A stretch of DNA of 64,000 nucleotides from Centroberyx gerrardi (lineage: Eukaryota; Chordata; Actinopteri; Beryciformes; Berycidae): positions 26,224,885 to 26,288,884 of the forward strand of contig NC_136003.1 of the NCBI RefSeq assembly GCF_048128805.1, written 5' to 3'. Positions 13,061-36,040 of this stretch are shown one piece after another (positions within the stretch are counted from its first letter, which is position 1; each line of letters begins with the position of its first letter). Position numbers and translations under genes: made by a program. The notes under the pieces are model-generated. The model searched no databases and was not told where the DNA came from. It was given only the letters and a program-made list of their open reading frames with translations.

Positions 13061-15659
13061 CGTTTATTATAACCGTAGGTGGCCAGGCTCTAGCTGTTCA
13101 AGATGTGAACGTACAAGTGTTGCGGGTTGTCCCGAACCCAGAGCACACGAACACCTACGGCGAGGAGAGACGTCAGGCCAGGGGATTTTGCTGTAAGGCA
13201 CTGACTCCAGATGCATCACTAGCCTGAGACAGAGCAAGGACTGTGGCTGGGAAAAACAGCCTCAGACTAAACACCTCTCTAAGCAGACAGAGAGGAGAGG
13301 GGGGGGAGGAAAATCCATGTAAATCCTGCTAGTCCTGGAAATGTGATACAAGGAAAATAAAGCGGGCACAGCTGACTGGACTGGTCGAGAGCAGCCTCTC
13401 TCTCCACTGAATTCCCCGCATTCCGCTTGGGAGGTAATTAAAATCAGGAGAAGTCAGGGGAGAGAGCGGAGCGGCCGGGGAGATGGACAGAGGTTATTTG
13501 TTGTGTTATCAACTACAAGGTGGTGCACGATTTGAGCTCTTCTTTCCAATTCAGGTGCCCTCACTGCAGCATTTTGTAGGTAGAGAGACCATAATTGCTT
13601 GGTGTTTCCTAAAGTTGTATGCATGCAACAGTGGGAATTGCACACCTCATAAACTCCATGTTATTTAGTGAGGAAGCAAACGGCAAAGGCATGAAGGGTT
13701 GAAGGACAAAAGTCTTTGGCACCTCGTGTGTTGGCAGTGGAACATGAGAGTGGTAAGGGAGCTTGAAAGCAACGTGGCAACGCTCCGGCGACCACAGACG
13801 GACATGCCCGGCATTCCTGTGGGTGATTATTACCCAGAAATCCAGAGAGCCACTGAGTTGCCTCAGGTGCCGATGCTGCCCACTTCATGTACAGCAATAG
13901 TTTCCCCCGTCCGCATTTTCTCCTCAGACGGCCTCCTCACTCTACAGTACAGCTTCAGACAGACAGCTACAGCCTCTTCTATACATCCTCAGACTCTGTT
14001 CATCTCTGTCTCTGGTATTTCTCCATCCTGCTGTTTTCTTATTAGCTGTTGTATTGTAATTTTAGTCATTATTTCTCTGTGCTAACCAGGCACCTAAACA
14101 TAACATTCATGTTTGCTACAGCATATTCCTGCTCAAGGTGAAGCTCAGGTCAGGCTGAAGCGATTGCGATTGTTTACAGTGGACTCTGCTTTATATCCAT
14201 CTCTTCTGCTTGTCTATTTGGGCCAATCTTAAGAAATTATTGATCTGAGAGGCCTGAGACGTTAGGCAGGGAGGCCTGAGAGGCTAATCTTGTTGGTAGT
14301 GATGTACTTTGGGTTATAATTGTACCTTACAAAGATATAAACTCTTTAATATGACTCACTGTGGTTCACTGTGGTCCATGCTCAAACCAAACATGGAATT
14401 GTTGGTCTGTTGCGCTATAAAAACATGCAAACATTGCGCCCTAACAACAATTGTTATTGTAGAGTTTGTTCATTTGTTAGTCCCTATAATTTAATTAGAT
14501 ATTAAAAGTGTTAAAGTGTTAAAAGTGGTAACAGTCTGCTTTACAGTCTTATATTCATCCTGTCATCTACTTGTGAAAGATGTGTTCATGTTTAAGGACT
14601 TCCAAGTCACAAGAACACAAAAGTCCTTTTGTATTCTGTGTTGAATTAGTTAGTTTGAATCCCATGGTGTATTGTTACAGATTTGGGAACCCACTCCATT
14701 GAAGGAAATGCCTAAGTTTATAATGCTGTTGTCGCCTTGGATACCCTGGTCAATAAATTGCCCGCTCTTTAATACAGTACCTTGCTGAGGGATATGGCGG
14801 ATCATTGAAAAATGTGTATCTGGCACCAAGCAGCCTTCTCTTTAAAAAATAATATTGCCCTCTTAACATCAACAGTAGAGTTATGACACAGCTGAGTAAG
14901 TGTTTTACAGCTCGTGCAATCTGAGACGTGTAAAGCTGGCAGATATTTAGAATGGCAAAATGCTCCCCGTAAAATCTTTCTTCCCATATGGATCGTGCCA
15001 GATTGATCAGTGCCAGTGCAGCTTGAGTTTCAAGCCTTTCCAATTGTCATTCTTTCTCATGGGCAAAACACGCTCGCACATTCTCACGTGCAGCGCACAC
15101 TTTCCCATTCACGCAGGCCTGCAACCAGAAAAGTCTTTTAGTCTGCGTTCTGTTCTTTTTTTTTTGTTTTTTTTTTACATGCCTGCAAGGAACCAAGCAT
15201 GAGAAATAGCCTGCTCTGTAGAGGACAAATTAGGTTTTCTCTCCAGTGTCACATTAAAATACCCCATCGTGCAAATGAATTACATACTATTTAGTTAGGG
15301 TACAGTACAGCCACTTTATCATGCGGGCCTTCAAGTTCACTTAATACTGTGGTTCCCTCTCCTCATGGCCTCTTCTGCTCAGTACGTCTTGTGAGCGTCC
15401 CTCTGGCTCAGCGGGCGAAGGTGCACATCACGTCCTGACAATGTGTTTGAGTCTGGCTGATCGCCTTTGTCACATGTCAGCTCCTCTCTGTCTCACATCT
15501 TTCTGCTCTGCCTCCATGAGGGGGAAAAAAAAGTCATCTTAACAAAAAGAAATGACTTGTACTGAATGAATGACAGTGACAAGAGTGACAACCTCACTTG
15601 TGACTGTCATTAGAAGCTTTGTTCTAATAACTAATTGGTATTGGTGTTTATCACTGCAG

Positions 15660-15732
15660 GCTGTGGGTGGGTTGGCACCGAAGACACCAGTTTCTGAAGA
15701 TTGGTTTATAGACGTACGCAAACATCGCCAAA

Positions 15733-15736
<4 letters not shown>
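15660..15736 (+). CDS. map3k3: map3k3 exon 2: 5' UTR plus start codon
   Basis: Acceptor ATCACTGCAG, then 73 nt of leader, then CCAAAATGA and donor GTAAGT at 15737. Only ATG and one further A (15733-15736) are coding; joined to 16323 they read M-N-E-R-Q, matching the human start M-D-E-Q-E. An adenine at -3 supports the start. Confidence 0.85.
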
Positions 15737-27761
<12,025 letters not shown>

Positions 27762-28513
27762 GACCCGCCTGGTCTCTGAACTTAAACCAGGTTTCTGAAC
27801 TTAAACCTCGGTGTTGCTCGGTAGTCTTGGTCATCCGCAGCTTCCACGACCCTGCGGCAGAAAGCCAGGCTCTCCGGGACACGGACCTGGTCATCTAGAT
27901 GTCGCCTCAAACCCGCTGAGCCTGTGCTGCCATTCAGATGCTTCAAAGAAGATTCAGTTTCCAGTCACACAGTTCCAGAGAGCAAACCTGTTATTGCTGT
28001 TTAACATTAGACAACCACAGTCGATGTGATGCCTTGAAAACCCAATGCCAGTACGTGTTCTTACAAGAGTCACCACCAGGGGGAAACAAAACGCAGATTA
28101 TTAAGTACCTGGTGGGTTGGGGGGACCTTGTGAGACCTAGGGTCAAATACACACACACACACACACACTTAAAAAATGATGCACTCCAAAGACATCTTCA
28201 TGCAAGTCATGGGTCATGCACCAGTCGTGTCCTTATAAACATACTTAAGTATCCACTCCTGTGTTTACATTCAGTCGCCGAGCCGTTACGAGAAATGCCT
28301 GCAGCCCTGCAGTGTTTGGCTCGAATCTGAGCAACGTGTCCGAACCGCAGCACGCCTACAGCTGAACTTCGCCCAGTGCAGTGGCTGGCATGTTGTACAC
28401 CCCTGGTGCACTACAAACAGTGTTAATAAGATAGGATTGTGCTCTTTTGTTCCTTTGGTGATACTGATTATCTCCGTCCCTAAATTTCCTTTTGACAAAG
28501 ATCATTTTTTTAA

Positions 28514-29463
28514 AGGAAAAATCCACCCTAATACACTTTAACACTGCTAAGAAACAGCTATTGGTGATGTACCTTTCATTGCTGGGTCCATTTTGTTGTT
28601 TGGTGGTGTGTTTTTGTCTTATTTGCTTAGTAGACAAATGTGCTCACTCGAGGGACTGCTTCCGTAAATAACTTTTTCTTGGTGCGGAGACCCCAGGAAA
28701 TCCACAAAGTACTATATGCACAGGCCGCACTCTTCAATATTTATTTACATCTCAAGATGAGTAACAGAAAAGAACAGCCAGACGTGTCGGCTCTGCTAGT
28801 AGTGTAGTATAGTATAATAATAGTATAGTATTTTGTGTTTGTCTTATTCCCACTGATAACTGGCCAAACATAGACAACGTGACGTCACATCAAGATATTT
28901 TCAACTCAGCTACAACGCAGTATGATAGCAGAACAATGTTCAACTTTCTAAAACATCAACGGTAAACATCAGGTTTTGGTGTCAGTCCCTCACATTCAAA
29001 GAGTGAGGGCTTCTTTCTAGACTCAGCATTTAGCACTAATGTTCCACAATCACACAGGGAAAATCCATCGTAGAGAGGCCAATTTCTCCACCGACTGTAG
29101 CTTCAATAGACCAGAATGCAATGCAGCCACAAGACAGGTTGAGTTTTGAGGAAGTTGTTTCTCCACCGGAAAAACTCTCGCTCTCTTTTTCTATCACTAT
29201 CAGTATTGCTCTCTCCACCTACATGTATAACCCACAGCTGAATGCAACAGCTTCGCGTCCGTTCTCTGGGGGTTGTTGAAATGCATTCAGGGAAATGTAG
29301 GAAATAACTAACTGAAATGTAAGTAGACGAGGCAGGTTGAGGGAAAGTGGGTTCACCAAAAAAGTATATTACAACACTTCATCACAAAATAACTCCTTGA
29401 ATGCACTGAACATCACAGATTGATATCTAACAGTGTGAGAGTATCTGAGGGTGGATTTTTCCT
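28514..29463 (+). mobile_element. TTAA-type MITE, ~950 bp, in map3k3 3' UTR
   Basis: Left end AGGAAAAATCCACCCT after TTAA 28510-28513; right end AGGGTGGATTTTTCCT before TTGA 29464-29467, a probable mutated TTAA. Its ends match those at 19944-20285. No transposase frame. Confidence 0.78.
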
Positions 29464-30821
29464 TTGAAGATCTTTTTTTACGACGACTCCCCCCAGTCCA
29501 ATGCTACCTTCCACAGCAGTGTGCCTTATCCTCCTACCTGCCGTCGTTCTTTTGCAGCTCCTCAGTATCACAAGTGTTCTCCGCCTAGATTGTGCCAAAG
29601 AGGGGTGACATAGGATTATAGTATGGAGTTTGTTTCAGTGATATGTGACGAAGAAGCAAATGATGCTTTGTATGGTTGGAAAATACAACCCAAAGGCCTT
29701 GATTTGAAAGTGATTTTCCATTGCCTTTGCCTGACAGTATACTGTTAACGTGTGTCTGGGCCAAACATCCCTGACTGAGAAGCCTTGGATTAAGGATCCA
29801 TTTAAATCAGATGCACTTTGATATAAAATGAATGTTGTGGGGTTTTTGTTCTCCTTACCAAATTTCTTCTTTTTTATTTTACTTTAAATGTGAAAATTCT
29901 TTCACTTTTTATTTATATCCCCGTGTCCATTCAATTTGATTTTATAAGCAAATATATATGTATAAATATATTTTTTATATATAGACAGTGTCAAATCTAA
30001 TGATACTTTCAGGACATAATGTCGTTAAAAGTAGTACATTGAAAGCAGCTGGTTTTGCAGAGATTACAGAATTGGGGTTTATAAATGAAAAATGGGTGGA
30101 AAACGAACTCTGGCTGCCTAGTTCTTGTTCCAGTGCAAAAAAAAGACTTTCCCCACACTCCTAGCTATACATTTAAACAACTTTATTACCTGACAGATAA
30201 CTTATGCATTGGAAACTTTGCATCATTTGGCCATACTGCTGTGTTAAACGTCTTTGAGCTCTTATGAATGAGACCATTGTAGGTGTCGAAGGCGTAAGTT
30301 ACACAAGAAAAAAATGAAAACACATCTTTTAACTGTTGAGGTCTCAGTATTATTCGAACAGGATGAGTGTGTGAGCCAAAGATGAGCAGGACTGGACCCG
30401 GTGCTAGATGTCAGAGTCCGCTGTTCCACCCAGTAAGACGACTTTGTTTAGCCCAGGGTTCGGACAACCAGTATTGAACGATTGTCTGGGCAAAAGGCTT
30501 GCTAAGGCCTTAACTCTAATGTATTAATTTTCTTTGGGGCTGCTACAGGCTAAAGGCAGCTAAAGTCAGTTCAGTATTGGAAATGACGTGGTTCTTATAA
30601 TAAAAACACAGCCAGCTGTGAGAAAAGAACCCTGGGGTAAGCAAATGAATACGAACTAGTTGTTTAGAAATCTATATATGTAAATGTATGATTATGTACC
30701 ATGACAGGACTTGCAGTGCAAAGTCTAGTGTATCAAATTTATTTTACAGTAAGAAAAGAACAATATGTTTAATGACAGTGTTTTTATATATATAAATATA
30801 TCATGCCTTCTCTCAAAAACA

Positions 30822-30827
30822 AATAAA
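30822..30827 (+). other. map3k3: Candidate polyadenylation signal for map3k3
   Basis: AATAAA followed within about 30 nt by GGGTTTGTTAGTTTGTTT, a good GT-rich downstream element. Alternative near-consensus sites occur earlier, for example near 30598. Confidence 0.4.
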
Positions 30828-31527
30828 TTGTTTTGGTTCTCTGATGTCAGGATGGGTTTGTTAGTTTGTTTATATGCAGGAGGAGGACGGATCTGCAAGG
30901 CACCGGGCTCGTCCAGACCAGAGAGTCCAGTAAATAAAAGGCCACAGTAGACTGAGCTCATTGTTGGACGTAAGAAGCTGCTTGATTGATGCATTCGTTT
31001 TTTTCCCCCTCTCTCTCTCCCTCATCCTTTTCTTTCTCACCCTCTCTCTTTCTCTCTTCTGTGAGGAAAAACAGGAGCGGACACAGGAAGGAGAGATTTC
31101 TACGACCATATCTGGGAAAACAGATTGTATCAAACAAAGGGCCCTTTTCTTGAGCCAGGGTGACACAAAGATGGATTAGTTCGGGCAGGTTTGGCTTTTA
31201 TTGCCTTTATTAATTGATTAATTCCAGCTTGCCCTCGCCCTCTTTCTCCCTCGGTGTGTGCAGACACACAAGCAAGAGTTTGAGATTGTGAACACAATAA
31301 CAACACATACAACAGTGTAACAAGATTTTAGGATGTAGGGTGAAAACACCAAGGGTGCATTTTTGTATTTTTTGGTCTCAAATTTCTTAATTGACTTCCA
31401 CAATAAGATTTCAGCAGCTCCACTGTATGTGCAGCCTCTCTGTTTTCACATACAGTGATGGAAAGATGGTTATTTTCCCTTACCATTGAATAGGTGTCAT
31501 GGGTCACCCTGCTGCTTTAAAAGAATT

Positions 31528-31749
31528 TCATTATTATGGGTTTCAATGAAGAATTTTAGTGTATCTCTAAATGATGTTTCATAGGCTTTTTCCACCTTGA
31601 CAAGAATAAAATTCTTGGGGAAACAAAGATTCCTTGTAATTTTTGAGCACAAAATCCATCAAATTTAAAGAATTGTATATCGGCACAAAATATTGTCTAT
31701 CAGCAGATTCGGTATCGGCCCTCCTAAACCCATATCGGTCGAACCCTAG
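31528..31749 (+). mobile_element. Non-autonomous DNA transposon, family K, copy 3 (right half)
   Basis: Keeps the best right terminus of the family: TATCGGCACAAAATATTGTC, then GGTATCGGCCCTCC and ATATCGGTCGAACCCTAG. The reverse complement of this end resembles the left end at 39229, so the family has terminal inverted repeats. Confidence 0.75.
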
Positions 31750-34359
31750 TTGACAGTGTGGGTTAGTATTTTGAGGTATTTGCTCGGTATGCGGTGGGTC
31801 TGTGTGGCATGCGGCTCTGTCTGTGTGGTGTCTCTGGGCCCCCGGCATTACTGCTGACAGGCAGGCTGCAGCACCAGGCCTGAACCGGCTCTCCACCGCC
31901 CCGCTTTGTGACCGCACTCTGTTTGGACCCGCCGGTGCTGAGTCATATAGCCGGACTGTCTGTCCCAGTTAAGCTCCCCTGCTTTCCATCACAGCCCATT
32001 CCCATGAGGCCTTACTGCTCCAGTACCACAACAGCATTCGACTTCTGTATCGTAATATCTGTCATGTATCAGTCGGAGTTATGAGTTGCATCGATGCATT
32101 TCAAATGCAATCAAAACTACATGCAACAATACGCTCGACAATAGTTTAAACAGTTGAATGGGGGAAGTCATATTTTACAACAGCAATCATTATTTTGTGT
32201 TGACATCAGTTAAGTAAATAAGTCAGTATATTAAATCTCCTCACTGTGGCGTAATATTAACATAATGTAAGCTATGTTAGCTAACGTCAGCTAACGTCCA
32301 CTGACAAGTTAACTTTCTATACAGGAAATACTTAAACCTGGAATATGACAATATTTAATTTTAAAGTTAATTCACAAACTTTCAAAATACTGGATGACTG
32401 ATTTATTTTTCTTGGATGTATATGTCGCGAGCTGTATGCCATCCATTGTTTTTGTTAATTACAGTATCAGCTGGCCCAACTGAAAGTCACGTGACATGAT
32501 ATCAGCATTTTGATTGACTGTTGCATGAACCTAGTTGCAAAAAGTTCAGTGTCAACATGGTGCAACCAGGTTGCATGCAACTTTTCAGTTAATTGCAGGG
32601 GGGTGGCACAGTGCAGTTCCGATGAAACAGAGTTGCGTGAAAATGTGTCAACGTGTAACGCCGGCCTCAGAGTTCAGAAATGTACCTGAGAGCTCCAGAG
32701 GTTCTGCAGCTTGTCTAATAGTAATCTGCATCATCAGTGATACAGTGATACCAGGTAGATTAAAATAAACTGTGTGATCGTAGAGCTGTGGATCTGCACT
32801 GAGCCCTGTGGACTGATGGTTCGACCCTTTCTCAGCAGGCGCTGCAGGAATAAAAGAAAGCTTTCTTGGCAGAGCAGAGCTCCATGTGAGGACTGAGATT
32901 AAACAGTGGGATGGAGACTACATGTTGAGCCGGCTAAGGGAGCAAACACACACACTTGATGTAGTGAGGAAGGCGGGGCTGAGGAGGCAGTCAGGTTTCC
33001 AGCTGGTTGGTCAGGATTCACATTTGGTATGTGGCCATTAGGGGTATTGAGGGATGGTAGCTGAGGGGTTCACACTGAGGACTCTGGGTGTAAAATGCCA
33101 GAGTGTTACACAGTCGGACCAAGCTGGCAGCCATGTTGCGTTGGCCCTAGATCAGTCTGGGTCCAACAGCATTAATATTCTGCCCTGCACCCAAGGTAAA
33201 GTCTCCTTTCTTCTGCCTGGTGCAAATGAGGTGGGCTCCTCATGTCGGACACATGAATCAGCTGTTTGACTTGGCCCTCGACTGACTCCAGCAGCAGGGT
33301 GGGGGAGGAGAGGGAGAAGTCTGCGCCACCCCTTTCTTCTTTTCTCTCAGTCTTCCTCTTAGTCTCTCTCTCGCTCTCTCTCTCTGGATGTTTCGTCTTT
33401 GGGAGATATTACCTCAGTGACCAGATCTGAGGCAACGGCGCTGAGGGCCTCAGAAATCCAGGGGGCCGATATACTTAGTGTCACCTTAATGATGCAACCA
33501 CGTCGTTAATCCTTAGCGATTGAGCCTTTTAAATCAACAAACCCCTGCCAGACTTACAGTGGGCCCTCTGGTTTAACAGAGACCAATTGGGATTCAAGTC
33601 ACTCTGTTGTTTTCCGACCCTAATAACAAACACACCCAGATAGTAAAGGGTTTTATTCACTGCTTCCCAGTACCACTGGTTTCCACTCCCTGTGACTTTA
33701 TGAGCCAGTAACAAAGAAGTCCTTTATGTCCCTCTGGGGTTGTGGGTTTACTACCTGTTGTAAGGCCACATTTAATTGGGGATTTAGAGGAAGATGGATG
33801 AATCATCTGGAGAGAGTGATAGCTCACAGCTTCAGGTGCCAACACATCTTTTGTTCCAACATGCAAAGTTGTGTGAAAGACCTGAGCACCTTATACAGAT
33901 TTCAAGACTATGACGCTAATTGTCTTGGCAGTGGTTGTGTCAAAAGCAAAGGACTCTAGTAACCTATTTCCTGGGATGAATGTTCAGAAGGGGGAGCGGT
34001 CACAATTTCATCTCCACAAATCACATCCTCTTCAAAAGAAAGTCAGGAAAAAGATCAGCTGCTTCAAGTGCTTTGACGTAGCTGGCCCTGCGGTTGCCAT
34101 GGTAATGGATGGAAATGGATTTGTAACGCAGCCTCTGTTAGTCCTTCAGAGGTTCAGATCAGGTCTCACACCCCCCGTCTCACCATCCATCTGTCTTGGA
34201 GCCCACTGGACATCTAATAAGTCTTACCCCAACATAGCAATATCCCATATCCCTACAGTCTGACTGGAGCCTCTGCTAGTTTCCACATCTCCGCTCCTTT
34301 CTGCTATAATCATGTGTGTGTGTGTGTGTGGCTATCATGATAAAATTTAAAAGAATGCA

Positions 34360-34695
34360 GCAAGTTTTTGGTGAGATGGTCCCATTGGTCAACTTACCCA
34401 GTGATGAGAACATACATGCCAAAATCATCCACGTGTCCCCAAGAGATCATTGGCTCCAGTGCTCTATGCTACATTTAGGTTTAGAGCTGCTACAAGTTCT
34501 CATTTTCTCACTTTTGAGATAATGCTAGTCGTTTACTATCACTCAACATAGTGTATGCTAAAGTGTTAGCATGTAGCACCGGAGCCAATGATCTACCGGG
34601 GACACTTGGATGATTTTGTTGTCTATGTTCTCATCACTTTAGTCAAAGATTCACTTAATTTCAAGTTATTCCCATTGTAGTTCGCCAAAGTTTAG
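34360..34695 (+). mobile_element. MITE family A with long inverted arms, copy 1
   Basis: Arms 34402-34457 and 34581-34635 are near-perfect inverted repeats (left begins TGATGAGAACATACATGCCA, right ends TGTCTATGTTCTCATCA). Weaker pairing extends out to GCAAGTTTTTGG at 34360. No open frame. Confidence 0.88.
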
Positions 34696-35178
34696 TGAAT
34701 GATTGCTGGCACTTATTAGTTGGACCCAGACAAGCAGCAGAGGCTTCATAACTGTTTCTCTGTGTTTTCCTTTGTTATGTAATTGTGCCTCAGACTGAGA
34801 TCCAAGGAGGAGAGGCGACGGTGCCGAGTTGCTTTCCTAGATGGTGCTTCTGTCCTCACATAATGTGGCTGTGGGCCCAGCAGTGTAATTCCACTAAATC
34901 CTGCAGGCTTAGTTTGATATCTTGGACACTGGCCAAAACATTGCGTCACACAGCTATACACCTAACATTTTACTCTTTCTCTAAGTCTAATTTATCTACT
35001 TCATCCGTCAATCTATCGCCGTCACTTTCTAGCAGCGAGGAGGACAGACCTCTTTCCATCAACTCCCTCCTTTTGTCCAATCGCTCTCTGTTTCTGTTTT
35101 TGTAAGAGAGCATGTGTGGTCATGTTGAATTGGTGGCCAGGCTCTGTCACACAAATTCCTTTTCATTCAGTTGAGACA

Positions 35179-35280
35179 GAAAGAGAGAGAGAAAAACAAA
35201 AAAGGGGGAGAGAGAGTGAGACAGCGAGAGAGAGAGTCAGAGGCCAGGAACGAGGGAGGAGAGGGGGAGAGAGGGAGATG
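35179..35280. repeat. GA-rich purine tract
   Basis: Imperfect GAGA repeats about 190 nt upstream of the gfap TATA box; could be a low-complexity promoter element or simple repeat. Confidence 0.8.
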
Positions 35281-35469
35281 GCCAAGACACATTTGGAGTT
35301 GAGTGGACGAGCACAAACAATCCCTGGCACACAGCTTTTTGAGTGTCATGTAAACCACCCCTTCGCTCTCCTTTTTGTCCCATTCACTGACTGCCACCCT
35401 CCCTCCCCTCTGCCCCACCCAGTGGCCTCTCTGCTTTGGACTGGAGGGTGGGGGGGTGTTGCCAGCCTC

Positions 35470-35477
35470 TATAAAAG
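35470..35477 (+). promoter_or_regulatory. gfap: gfap TATA box
   Basis: TATAAAAG lies 37 nt upstream of the gfap ATG, implying a transcription start near 35500 and a very short 5' leader. A short leader after a TATA-type promoter is also known for mammalian GFAP. Confidence 0.85.
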
Positions 35478-35513
35478 CCCTGTTTGTCCCCTGACCGAGC
35501 TTCATTCCCCATC

Positions 35514-36040
35514 ATGGAGAGTCAGAGAGTCCAGTCCTCCTACAGGAAGCGTTTCGGGCCCCAGGGCTCCGCCGGTACAGGCGCTGGGGTCAGAATCGGC
35601 AGCCTTTCTTCCAGCCGCCTGTCCTGGCACGGCAGCCCCCGCCACATCACCCACTCCAGCCCGGTGTCCCGGCTCTCCCTGGGCTCTGCCAGCACGGCCC
35701 TGATGCTGGGGAGCCCCGGGGACCGGCTGGACTTCTCCGCCGACTCCCTGATGAAGGCCCAGTACAAGGAGACGCGCACCAACGAGAAGATGGAGATGAT
35801 GGGCCTGAACGACCGCTTCGCCAGCTACATAGAGAAGGTGCGCTTCCTGGAGCAGCAGAACAAGGTGCTGGTGGTGGAGCTGAACCAGCTGAAGGGGAAG
35901 GAGCCCAGCCACCTGGGAGACATCTACCAGGAGGAGCTGAGAGAGCTGCGCAGGCAGGTGGACGGCCTCACCGCCGGCAAAGCCCGGCTGGAGATAGAGA
36001 GGGACAACCTGGCTGGAGATGTGGCCACGCTCAAGCAGAG
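35514..36040 (+). CDS. gfap: gfap exon 1: head, coil 1A and part of coil 1B
   Basis: Encodes residues 1-175 plus two bases. GC-rich and serine/arginine-rich at first, then [20 protein letters not shown] and heptad repeats. Donor GTAAGA, phase 2. Confidence 0.96.

Larger units (their letters stand above)
10762..15659 (+). other. map3k3: map3k3 intron 1
   Basis: About 4.9 kb with no coding evidence. It holds an inverted-repeat transposon (10811-11253), a pair of diverged direct repeats (12817-12890 and 12980-13060), and moderately GC-rich sequence at 13070-13300 and 13690-13930 that might be regulatory. Open frames such as 13699-14085 resemble no known family. Confidence 0.5.
27762..30845 (+). 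other. map3k3: Probable map3k3 3' UTR
   Basis: No open frame of note. Several AATAAA or near-AATAAA sites exist; the one at 30822-30827 is followed by a GT-rich stretch and is the best candidate end. A 950-bp inverted-repeat element lies inside. The true 3' end needs transcript support. Confidence 0.45.
30846..35469. other. map3k3-gfap intergenic region
   Basis: No gene recognised on either strand. It contains a family-K transposon (31528-31749), a long-inverted-repeat MITE (34360-34695), a TG run near 34312-34330 and a GA-rich tract (about 35179-35280) just upstream of gfap. The last kilobase presumably carries gfap regulatory sequence. Confidence 0.6.

Noticed and set aside
13699..14085. 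128-codon frame in map3k3 intron 1
   Set aside because: Composition looks random with no domain; probably chance in a GC-moderate intron.
35116..35703. 195-codon frame overlapping gfap exon 1
   Set aside because: It begins in a GA repeat and reads gfap exon 1 in the wrong frame.
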